Origin: a virus
DNA: 64,000 nt
Reading direction: 5' to 3' (one strand)
Virus record (IMG/VR): IMGVR_UViG_3300021371_000012
Span: 1-64,000 of that record
Shown: in pieces, positions 1 to 6,820 of the stretch
Position numbering within the stretch: position 1 is the stretch's first letter
Layout of the letters: the number at the start of each line of letters is the position of its first letter
Made by a program: the position numbers and the translations under genes
The notes under the pieces: generated by a model
Seen by the model: only the letters and a program-made list of their open reading frames with translations
The model's database searches: none
What the model was told of the DNA's origin: nothing

Positions 1-792
1 TGGTATGGTTGGTATACCAACGGTGGAGATATTAGTTATGGACGACTAAACAAAATACCGTTCCAAGAGATACAATGGTATCACGCAATGGCACCAGGAC
101 TATTATTAATACTTACACGAATAGGAGTACCAGTTAGTACTTCTTTTTTAGTATTAAGTGCCTTTGCAAGTACGTTTGTACTAGAGAAAATGCTTATGAA
201 AAGCATGATGGGCTATGCTGTCGCGGCAGTCGCAGCATATATCATTTGGATAGGAGTTACTAAACTACTAGATGAAGCAAAGCCTGTCAAAGAAGAACAT
301 AAAAACTATTGGCGAATAGCACAATGGGTAACAACTGGTTTCCTATGGTTTACTTGGCTAAGTCATGACATGGCTAACATTGCTGTGTTCCTTCCAAGAC
401 AAGTTCCATGGGATCTAATGATCCTAGTGAGTCTTGTGTTTGTTGTAGGACTTGCATTTATGTTTAAAGAGGGTGGTGGTAAGATCCAAAAGATTGTACT
501 AGAAAAACACAACACAAGATATGTGCGTTCAGCAACGATCATTGATGGAGTGTACTGGTTGATCTTATTCTTCTTTAAAGAGCTCAACGATATACCTATG
601 TCAACTACTTGGGTGTTCGTAGGACTACTGTGTGGACGTGAACTTGCTATGGCAACAATGACTGGCAAGGAAAAGTTTAAGACAGTGTTTCCTCTTGTAA
701 CTAAAGACTTCTTCAAGATGATGATTGGCTTAGGCGCATCAGTTGGAGTAGTATTAATGATACATTATGTTATAGTACCAAACGGACTATAA
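1..792 (+). CDS. PiT-like (PHO4 family) phosphate permease, 5' end outside window
   Basis: The frame is open from base 1, so the start lies to the left. An ATG at 88 exists but cuts into a membrane segment and is unlikely to be the start. About six or seven hydrophobic segments alternate with short loops. Two copies of a PVSTS/PMSTT-type motif are visible, at 130-145 and 597-612, along with SHDMAN at 361-378. These resemble the duplicated signature of PiT inorganic phosphate transporters (PVSTT and NDxAN). By family knowledge such proteins import phosphate with H+ or Na+ through the inner membrane. The fragment has 263 codons, shorter than full-length PiT proteins. Family assignment rests on motifs read by eye. 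Another multi-pass membrane protein is possible. Confidence 0.5.
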   Translation, partial: WYGWYTNGGDISYGRLNKIPFQEIQWYHAMAPGLLLILTRIGVPVSTSFLVLSAFASTFVLEKMLMKSMMGYAVAAVAAYIIWIGVTKLLDEAKPVKEEHKNYWRIAQWVTTGFLWFTWLSHDMANIAVFLPRQVPWDLMILVSLVFVVGLAFMFKEGGGKIQKIVLEKHNTRYVRSATIIDGVYWLILFFFKELNDIPMSTTWVFVGLLCGRELAMATMTGKEKFKTVFPLVTKDFFKMMIGLGASVGVVLMIHYVIVPNGL

Positions 793-804
793 TCAAATTA
801 CATA

Positions 805-860
805 TTGACAGATGCTCCTGATTAGCGTATTATTAATACATAACTAATCAGGAGTTTTTA
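805..860 (+). promoter_or_regulatory. Sigma-70-type promoter nested in a terminator-like hairpin
   Basis: The -35 box TTGACA (805-810) and -10 box TATTAT (828-833) are 17 bp apart. An 11-bp perfect inverted repeat, CTCCTGATTAG (815-825) and CTAATCAGGAG (844-854), surrounds the -10 box and is followed by TTTTTA (855-860). Transcripts reading in from the permease gene could fold the hairpin and stop. Transcripts starting near 840 contain only the 3' arm, whose GGAG is the Shine-Dalgarno for the start codon at 862. Confidence 0.8.
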
Positions 861-861
861 T

Positions 862-1932
862 ATGTACTTTAACAAAACGCAAACCGATTGGCGACTCTCT
901 CAGTGTTGTCAGTGGCATGATAAAACTTTAGCAAAAAGGTACAATTTTGGTACTACTACCAAAACTTACGCCCTCAAAGAAGGTGGTAAAGAAAAAGTAC
1001 AACAAAAAGCTATAGCAAATACTAAAAAATTACTCGATATACTGACAACATATTTTCCTAAGCAACCACAAAATTTGCGTGCGTTTAGAATTTCTAGTGA
1101 GCTATTTCCTTGCTACACTCTAGAGTTTACGCAACCGTGGTATGAAGAAATTTGGGAAGAACTATCAGAAATTCTTAAACTTGCAGGTAATGCCGCTAAA
1201 AAACATGGTATTCGTTTGTCTACTCATCCTGCTCAATACACAGTACTCGCATCTAATAATCCAGATGTTGTAACTAAGTCTATCGAAGATCTTGAGTATC
1301 ATGCTTTGTATGGCTCAATGATGGGATTGCCCGCTCAAGATTTTTCTATGAATATTCACTTACAAGGACTTTATGGAGGAAAACACGAAGATGGTATTAA
1401 ACGCTTTGCCACACACTTCCCCTACCTATCCGACTATGCCCAAGGATGCTTATCTGTCGAAAATGAAGATAAACCCAACGGATACGACATTAAACACACA
1501 CTTGAACTTGCCCAACGGATCCCTATCCGCTGTACCCTCGACACACACCACTATGCCTGTCATCGAATGGTTGAGACTGAGAGAGTTAAAGTTGGCGAGA
1601 AAACGATCAATAGGAAAGTGCGAGACGTGGATCATATCTCCCACACAGACGACTATTTCCGTGAAGCTGTCAAGTCATGGAGAGGTGTACGCCCGTTGTT
1701 CCACAAATCACAATCCTTTCACCCCGACAATTCAGCTTATTGGATGAAACCTAATGCACACTCAGAAACATATTGGGACGAAGAACTAATGGCAAGACAT
1801 GTGCCAATGCTTGAATATGCAGACTTTGATATTGAGGCAAAACACAAAGAAGTTGCCGTACAAGGTTTCTATGACTTTATCAAACAAGAAGAAGAGTTTG
1901 CAGGAGAAGAACTAAAAACAAAAACAATTTAA
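862..1932 (+). CDS. uvdE: UV damage endonuclease (UvdE family)
   Basis: This 356-aa TIM-barrel enzyme nicks DNA 5' of UV photoproducts and other lesions in an excision pathway independent of UvrABC. Diagnostic stretches are the N-terminal YFNKTQTDWRLSQC region, FRISSELFP (about residue 75), RLSTHPAQYTVLAS (about 118), NIHLQGLYGGK (about 162), LSVENED (about 197) and TLDTHHYACH (about 228). These supply the His, Glu and Asp metal ligands typical of the family. The start at 862 is fixed by GGAG seven bases upstream. A strong promoter lies directly before it, and the next gene follows after 9 bp. The middle of the gene (about 1390-1780) is much richer in GC than its ends. It probably repairs phage DNA in sunlit water. 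Confidence 0.92.
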   Translation: MYFNKTQTDWRLSQCCQWHDKTLAKRYNFGTTTKTYALKEGGKEKVQQKAIANTKKLLDILTTYFPKQPQNLRAFRISSELFPCYTLEFTQPWYEEIWEELSEILKLAGNAAKKHGIRLSTHPAQYTVLASNNPDVVTKSIEDLEYHALYGSMMGLPAQDFSMNIHLQGLYGGKHEDGIKRFATHFPYLSDYAQGCLSVENEDKPNGYDIKHTLELAQRIPIRCTLDTHHYACHRMVETERVKVGEKTINRKVRDVDHISHTDDYFREAVKSWRGVRPLFHKSQSFHPDNSAYWMKPNAHSETYWDEELMARHVPMLEYADFDIEAKHKEVAVQGFYDFIKQEEEFAGEELKTKTI

Positions 1933-1941
1933 GGAGGCGCA

Positions 1942-2796
1942 ATGATATTAGTCTGGATAACCTTCCTAACTGCTATTGCAATTTCTGCAGTAGCTGCATG
2001 GTTTAGTGTTATTGGATTGACGCAAATATTTGCGGCAGCTTTTTTGCCTGTCGCAATTATGGGTGGAGTATTAGAATTAGGTAAAGTGGTTGCAGCAGTA
2101 TGGACACACCAGCACTGGAGCGATTTACAACATATATCTAAAATAATATTAGTTCCAATTGTAGGCTTGTTAATGATAGTTACAAGTTTAGGTATTTTTG
2201 GCTTACTGTCCAAAGGGCATAGTGCTCAAGAAATGCCTATTATTATAGTAGAGCAAAAAGTAGCAGTTATTGACACTCAAATTGATTTTTCCACACAAAA
2301 AGTAGACAGACTTACACAAAGACTAGAAACTTTAAATAAAGCTATGGGAAAATATATAGAACTTGGAGCAGTATCAAAAGGACTAGATAAAACCCAAAAT
2401 GATATTTCTGACATTCAATCACAGATACAACAAGAATTAAACATAATTGCAAAGTTAGAACAAGAAAAACTAACAGAAAAATTATCAATTAGCAGTATTG
2501 AGGCAGAATTAGGGCCGATAAAATATGTTGCTAATTTAATTGGTGAATCAGATAATTTACAAAACGCTGTTACAATCGTAATATTTATTATTATTTTCTG
2601 TTTTGATCCATTAGCCCTAATGTTACTAATTTTATCAGTAGATAAGATTTTTAATAAACAAAAGCTGTTTAATGCAGAAAATCTTACAAAACTTAAAGCT
2701 ATAGAACTTGCAAAGAAAAGATTAGGACTAACTAGGACACAAGCAGAAAAAATGTCAAAAGAAGCGTTAGTTCAGTTACTAAATAATGCAAGATAA
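1942..2796 (+). CDS. Membrane protein with central coiled coil, unknown function
   Basis: This 284-aa protein has two or three hydrophobic N-terminal segments (about residues 2-25, 30-50 and 70-92). A charged heptad-like region follows (about 105-185) with many Gln, Lys and Glu, then another membrane segment near 212-232 rich in Ile and Phe. The C-terminus is basic and soluble. AAGGAGGCGC lies just before the ATG. It follows uvdE by 9 bp and is closed by the hairpin at 2819-2854, so the two probably share the promoter at 805. I do not recognise a catalytic motif; a role at the host membrane is a guess. Confidence 0.7.
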   Translation: MILVWITFLTAIAISAVAAWFSVIGLTQIFAAAFLPVAIMGGVLELGKVVAAVWTHQHWSDLQHISKIILVPIVGLLMIVTSLGIFGLLSKGHSAQEMPIIIVEQKVAVIDTQIDFSTQKVDRLTQRLETLNKAMGKYIELGAVSKGLDKTQNDISDIQSQIQQELNIIAKLEQEKLTEKLSISSIEAELGPIKYVANLIGESDNLQNAVTIVIFIIIFCFDPLALMLLILSVDKIFNKQKLFNAENLTKLKAIELAKKRLGLTRTQAEKMSKEALVQLLNNAR

Positions 2797-2809
2797 AGAT
2801 ATATTGTAT

Positions 2810-2860
2810 TTGACATCTACCCTCTATTTTGTTATAATATACAAAATGGAGGGTTTTTTA
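2810..2860 (+). promoter_or_regulatory. Perfect-consensus promoter nested in a terminator-like hairpin
   Basis: TTGACA (2810-2815), a 17-bp spacer and TATAAT (2833-2838) match the sigma-70 consensus exactly. A 13-bp inverted repeat with one mismatch, ACCCTCTATTTTG (2819-2831) and CAAAATGGAGGGT (2842-2854), encloses the -10 box and is followed by six T residues (2855-2859 region). The 3' arm carries GGAGGG, the Shine-Dalgarno for the ATG at 2862. The layout is the same as at 805-860: end of the upstream transcript and start of the next in one short element. Confidence 0.85.
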
Positions 2861-2861
2861 A

Positions 2862-3641
2862 ATGGCAAGAGCGAGAATAAATACAAACGAAATTCCTGAA
2901 GCAAAAATCAGACAAGTAATATGGATGATTAAATCAAACAAGACAAAAAAGGCTTGTTGTGATCACTTAGGTATTGCCTACAATACTAAACGATTAGATG
3001 CAATCATAGAAGACTTTAGACAAAAAGAAGAAAGACAAAAAGAACTAAAGAAAAAAGCTAGAGCAAAAACTCTTTCTGCAGGTGAAATTAAACAAATAGT
3101 TGGAGACTATCTTGATGGAGAAAATCAAAGCGCTATAGCAAAAAGACTTTACATTAGCCCCCAGCGTGTTAAAAAAGTTCTTATGGAAAACAATGTGCCT
3201 ATTCGTGCAAGAGGTAAAAATAAACCCGCACAAGTTAGTCATGTAGTGCAGAATTTAGATGCTTTGTTTAAAGCAGGAGATAGAGTGTTTGTACCCGAAA
3301 AAAATACATTTGCTAAAGTGTATGAAGTTTATGATGAAGAATGGGTAGAGTATTACCGCTCTCCGATTAGAAGAAAATATGTAGAACTTCACGCTATGAA
3401 ATCAGCAAAACAAAAACATGGTATTGATTTTGAAGGGTATCCTGATATTCATTATCAAATTTATTGGGAATATGATAACGGATCTTCCTGGAAAGAAGAC
3501 GCTATTATTAGATTAATTAAAAAAGTAGAAACATACATAGAAGAAACCGGTAGAGAAACTTACTTAGCATATATGGAAAGTGATCACGGTGGGTACTTTT
3601 CTGGAACTAGAGACAAATTTTATCCTGTAGCGAGCAAATAA
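2862..3641 (+). CDS. Putative helix-turn-helix DNA-binding protein
   Basis: This 259-aa protein has a very basic N-terminal half. Residues about 75-110 read as a helix-turn-helix (QSAIAKRLYISPQRVKKVL), preceded by a first possible one near residues 25-45 (KKACCDHLGIAYNTKRL). The C-terminal half (about 130-259) is mixed alpha/beta with many aromatic residues (YEVYDEEWVEYYRSP) and no motif I can name. It is the first gene after the strongest promoter in the window and sits directly before the replication genes. It could therefore regulate middle transcription or act at the origin; this is inference. The start is fixed by GGAGGG upstream. Confidence 0.65.
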   Translation: MARARINTNEIPEAKIRQVIWMIKSNKTKKACCDHLGIAYNTKRLDAIIEDFRQKEERQKELKKKARAKTLSAGEIKQIVGDYLDGENQSAIAKRLYISPQRVKKVLMENNVPIRARGKNKPAQVSHVVQNLDALFKAGDRVFVPEKNTFAKVYEVYDEEWVEYYRSPIRRKYVELHAMKSAKQKHGIDFEGYPDIHYQIYWEYDNGSSWKEDAIIRLIKKVETYIEETGRETYLAYMESDHGGYFSGTRDKFYPVASK

Positions 3642-3644
3642 TAT

Positions 3645-5045
3645 ATGAACATTGATCTTCAAAAACTGACAATAAAAAGATTATTGTCTGGACAAAATCA
3701 TGATTTTTTTACAAAACTAAGTCCTTACTTTTTTTCGGGGGCTAACTCTTCTATCTATAATAAAATTGAATCATATTATAAAGCTAACCTTAAAATACCT
3801 TCTGAAGAAGAGTTTTATCTAATAAATAAAGACGTTAATTCTCAAGAATATTTTGAGAACCAAATTGTGGCATCTGGTAAATATACTGATATTGATAATG
3901 ATTTTATTATTGCCCAGCTTCAAGACCATTTTGTAAGAGAAGAGACTATATCGTTTTTAGATGGTTATATAGACCAGCTAGAAGATTTGGAAAAGATTGA
4001 GATTGTAGATAAAATACAAAACCACTTATTAAAACTTAACAGTGCTTTACCTACTTCAGATGAATTATTTGACGTAGCAGATTTAGATTTCTTTCCTAGT
4101 GCAGACGATTTTAAACTTTATCCTTCTGGATTAAGTGCTGAATATGATTCTGTTAATGGCGGTTTTGGTTCTCAAGAACTAGTGCTTCTTGGAGGTAGAA
4201 GAGGCTCGGGTAAATCTATTATTTCTCTAAATTGTTCTATTAATAGATTCTTACAAGGATCAACCGTAGCTTTCTTTAGTATTGAGATGCGATATAAAGA
4301 AGTACATGACCGTCTTTTAAGTATAATCAGTGAAGTTCCGTTTCTTGATATTTATAAAAATAAACTAAATGAAGAACAAAAACTAAGATTAGCGAAATCA
4401 AAGCTAAACTATTTTTTTGATAATACAGATCAAAAAGCTATAGATTATTATAATGAACTAGAAAAAACAAAAGACTTTAAGGCTTTTGAACAAAAAATGA
4501 AGTTCGATAAGCCTGAATATAAAGAAAATCGTTTTTTTATTATAGATGATGCAGGTTTAACTCTTAATCGTATTGATCATTATTGTAATATGTTTCAAGC
4601 CAAATACCCAAGGTACACTATGGCTTGTGTAGATTATATTAATATTATTAGACATGAAGATCAAAAAGATTGGAAAAGTCAGATTACTATAGCAGAAAAT
4701 CTAAAATTAATGAGCCGTAAATATGACTTAACAATGTTTTCTCCTTATCAAATTGATGCGGGAGGAGAAGCACGTTTTGCTAAAGGTATTCTTGATTCTG
4801 CTGATCGTAGTTTTAACTTTTTTCCACCAGATGAGAATGGAGACAACAATCGAGTAGCTGTCCATACCACAAAAATACGTAACGGTAGAACTATGAATTT
4901 TGATATTGGTATGAATTGGGAGTGTACAAAAGTTGTAGCTTCAGACTCAAATCTTATCAATGAAAAACCTTTTGCGGCCGCAAAATATGGAAGTGAAGAA
5001 GATAAACAACCAAAACGTAAAAGAGAAATTGAACGTGATTTGTAA
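3645..5045 (+). CDS. Replicative DNA helicase, DnaB/gp41-like
   Basis: This 466-aa RecA-fold ATPase unwinds DNA at the fork. The Walker A motif GGRRGSGKS is at about residues 182-190. A DnaB-like FFSIEM segment follows it, and Walker B is MACVDYINII at about 325-334. The late segment SPYQIDAGGEARFAKG (near 365) and the basic HTTKIRNGRT stretch (near 410) fit DnaB motifs 3 and 4. The N-terminal 150 residues are the usual helical primase/loader-binding domain, poorly conserved. It starts 3 bp after the preceding stop with no clear Shine-Dalgarno, so translation is probably coupled. The primase lies 870 bp downstream. Confidence 0.85.
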   Translation: MNIDLQKLTIKRLLSGQNHDFFTKLSPYFFSGANSSIYNKIESYYKANLKIPSEEEFYLINKDVNSQEYFENQIVASGKYTDIDNDFIIAQLQDHFVREETISFLDGYIDQLEDLEKIEIVDKIQNHLLKLNSALPTSDELFDVADLDFFPSADDFKLYPSGLSAEYDSVNGGFGSQELVLLGGRRGSGKSIISLNCSINRFLQGSTVAFFSIEMRYKEVHDRLLSIISEVPFLDIYKNKLNEEQKLRLAKSKLNYFFDNTDQKAIDYYNELEKTKDFKAFEQKMKFDKPEYKENRFFIIDDAGLTLNRIDHYCNMFQAKYPRYTMACVDYINIIRHEDQKDWKSQITIAENLKLMSRKYDLTMFSPYQIDAGGEARFAKGILDSADRSFNFFPPDENGDNNRVAVHTTKIRNGRTMNFDIGMNWECTKVVASDSNLINEKPFAAAKYGSEEDKQPKRKREIERDL

Positions 5046-5418
5046 TAAAAAAATAGTTATAATATTATGTTTGTTTTCTACAAGTGTATATGCTGAAGGC
5101 CGTACATATACAGGTAATGAAGATAAATCACACTGTACATTATGGAACAGAGAAGTATTACGCTGGCCTCAAAAAATATTAGGACTAGAATCAATGGAGT
5201 GTAGACGTAAGGCAGTGCCTCCAACTGTTACTAATACTATAACTTGCAGACTTAAAAGACAATATGTAGACCCAGAAACTGATGAACGTATGTGTATATA
5301 CGAGCGGGGTGCTACAGGACACGCAGATTTAACTGTTGCTATGGACAAATATTTTCAATGTCCAAGAACACAACAGTGTACACAAAGCCCAGGTGGTGGA
5401 CATAACACACTAGATTAG
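5035..5418 (+). CDS. Small secreted cysteine-containing protein, unknown
   Basis: The frame is open from an ATG at 4960. A GTG at 5035 is the better start, because it gives a compact signal peptide (short basic start, IVIILCLFSTS core, cleavage after VYA) and overlaps the helicase stop by only 11 nt. The mature part of about 107 residues has seven Cys and looks like a disulphide-bonded periplasmic or surface protein. No family is recognised. A secreted product encoded among replication genes is unusual. Confidence 0.55.
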   Translation: MICNKKIVIILCLFSTSVYAEGRTYTGNEDKSHCTLWNREVLRWPQKILGLESMECRRKAVPPTVTNTITCRLKRQYVDPETDERMCIYERGATGHADLTVAMDKYFQCPRTQQCTQSPGGGHNTLD

Positions 5419-5427
5419 GAGAATTAT

Positions 5428-5718
5428 ATGAGTATTATGTGTAGAATATTTGGACACAACTATGCAATAACTAGTGCGCTTGGTAACTATACTTTTTGTA
5501 CTAAGTGTGGAAGTACGTTAACAATCAAAGAGCCGTATACCCTAACACCAGGTGAAAGACGTTACGTACACGGTATATTAATGGAAATGACTGAATTTGG
5601 ATTAGAGGAAGTGAAACATGCTGAAGAATCTATTAAAAAAGTTTACAAAGAAAAAACCAATGAAGACTTCGAAGAAGGAAACTACGCCGTTCAATCCAAG
5701 GACCCGCATGAACAGTGA
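5428..5718 (+). CDS. Small protein with zinc-ribbon-like N-terminus, unknown
   Basis: A 96-aa protein preceded by AGGAGAATTAT. Residues 5-31 contain CRIFGHNY followed by CTKCG, a Cys/His arrangement that could bind zinc. The rest is a charged helix rich in Glu and Lys. No function is assigned. Confidence 0.6.
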   Translation: MSIMCRIFGHNYAITSALGNYTFCTKCGSTLTIKEPYTLTPGERRYVHGILMEMTEFGLEEVKHAEESIKKVYKEKTNEDFEEGNYAVQSKDPHEQ

Positions 5719-5800
5719 AAATATGACTGATGAAGATAAGCTAAAACAAGGCTTTAATGGTAGTACTTATAGTATAAATGGAAGAGATGTTGACTTCTGA
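5618..5800 (+). CDS. Small hypothetical protein overlapping its neighbour
   Basis: Two starts are possible. The ATG at 5618 (60 aa) follows GAGGAAG but lies inside the preceding gene in another frame, and its Lys-rich N-terminus may be only a shadow of that gene. The ATG at 5708 follows AAGGA with good spacing, overlaps the preceding stop by 11 nt, and gives a 30-aa acidic peptide beginning MNSENMTDED. I favour 5708. No function is assigned. Confidence 0.4.
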   Translation: MLKNLLKKFTKKKPMKTSKKETTPFNPRTRMNSENMTDEDKLKQGFNGSTYSINGRDVDF

Positions 5801-5912
5801 TCGTACAGTTTGGATTATATGGATGATAATTGTACTAATCACGGTTGCAATACTGCCGTTTGTAGTACGTATACAAGGTGTATCAGAATTTTTAGCAAGG
5901 TGTTTGGGATAA
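5778..5912 (+). CDS. Very small single-pass membrane protein
   Basis: A 44-codon frame beginning MEEMLTSDR, with one membrane helix (about residues 11-30, IIWMIIVLITVAILPFVV) and a short basic tail ending in RCLG. A second ATG at 5787 is also possible; GGAAGAG lies directly before it. The stop TAA (5910-5912) is one base before the primase ATG, which fits a tightly packed operon. Small one-helix proteins in phages include holins and lysis inhibitors, but nothing here proves such a role. Confidence 0.5.
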   Translation: MEEMLTSDRTVWIIWMIIVLITVAILPFVVRIQGVSEFLARCLG

Positions 5913-5913
5913 A

Positions 5914-6777
5914 ATGGACTTAATTGATTTATTAAACGAAAAAAATGTATATTATAAAAAATCTAATAACCCAAGCGAGATACTTATTACGTGTACTTCT
6001 GGTGAGCATGTAGATAAAGATCCTAGCTTGAGTTATAATTTAGAAAAAGATATGTTCCATTGTTGGAGTTGTGGTTTTAAAGGAGGTAAAAGACGCTTTC
6101 TAGAAAGTATAGGTGTCAGTAGTGCAATAACTTTTGAGACTAAGCAGTCTTTTAAAATTCAAAAACTTAAAAATAAAATTCAAAGGTTGATGGAATTAAA
6201 TGAGTGTACTATGCCTATAGAATACAGAGCATGGACACAGACGTATAAAGGAATAAAAATAGAAACCTTGAAAGAGTTTAATTTTTTTACTACAGCAGAA
6301 ATGGGTTTTGAAGATTATATCTGTTTACCTATTTATCAATTTGGTAAATTAAAATTTATTGAAGGAAGATATAGATTTAATTCTAAAAATAAACCAAAAT
6401 ACAATCGTAAACCAAACGGTGTAAATGTTAATAATATAGCCTTCCCACTAGATAAATTAGAAGATAAATCTAAAGTTATTATCGTAGAGGGTATATTTGA
6501 TATGTTAAACTTATGGCAACACGGAATTAAAAATGTTTTATGCGTTTTTGGTACTCAAAACTTTGGAGAATCGAAAGTAAAATTGTTTGACGATGTAGGT
6601 ATTAGAAATGTACAAATAATGTTTGATGGAGACGCCGCAGGGCAAAGTGCGGCAGTAAAAATAAGAAATTTATTAACTAAAAATAATATATCATCAAATA
6701 TTATTAAACTACCTCTAGGAAAAGATCCTGGTCTATTAGTAGCAGATGAAATAAAATCTCTATTGTATAATGGATAA
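5914..6777 (+). CDS. DNA primase, CHC2 zinc finger plus TOPRIM
   Basis: This 287-aa protein makes RNA primers for lagging-strand synthesis. The zinc finger is formed by Cys27, His32, Cys50 and Cys53 (CTSGEH ... HCWSCGFKGG). The TOPRIM domain has VIIVEGIFD at about 187-195 (catalytic Glu) and IMFDGDAAGQ at about 233-242 (DxD metal site). It is shorter than DnaG and lacks a helicase-binding tail. That fits phages in which helicase and primase are separate genes; the DnaB-like helicase is just upstream. Confidence 0.88.
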   Translation: MDLIDLLNEKNVYYKKSNNPSEILITCTSGEHVDKDPSLSYNLEKDMFHCWSCGFKGGKRRFLESIGVSSAITFETKQSFKIQKLKNKIQRLMELNECTMPIEYRAWTQTYKGIKIETLKEFNFFTTAEMGFEDYICLPIYQFGKLKFIEGRYRFNSKNKPKYNRKPNGVNVNNIAFPLDKLEDKSKVIIVEGIFDMLNLWQHGIKNVLCVFGTQNFGESKVKLFDDVGIRNVQIMFDGDAAGQSAAVKIRNLLTKNNISSNIIKLPLGKDPGLLVADEIKSLLYNG

Positions 6778-6791
6778 AAAATTGCTATAAT
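6763..6791 (+). promoter_or_regulatory. Possible extended -10 promoter before DNA polymerase
   Basis: TATAAT at 6786-6791 is preceded by TGC, forming an extended -10 element. A poor -35 match, TTGTAT, is 17 bp upstream at 6763-6768. It lies across the end of the primase gene, about 30 bp before the polymerase start. Confidence 0.45.
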
Positions 6792-6820
6792 AATGTATAA
6801 ATTAAAAATGAGGAATGATA

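Noticed and set aside
363-716. Open frame on the - strand opposite the PiT-like gene
   Set aside because: It lies opposite a strong membrane-protein coding frame, has low-complexity Ser/Thr content and no Shine-Dalgarno.
1373-1747. Overlapping + strand frame inside uvdE
   Set aside because: It is in another frame of a clear UvdE gene, in the GC-rich stretch where stops are rarer. It has no plausible domain.
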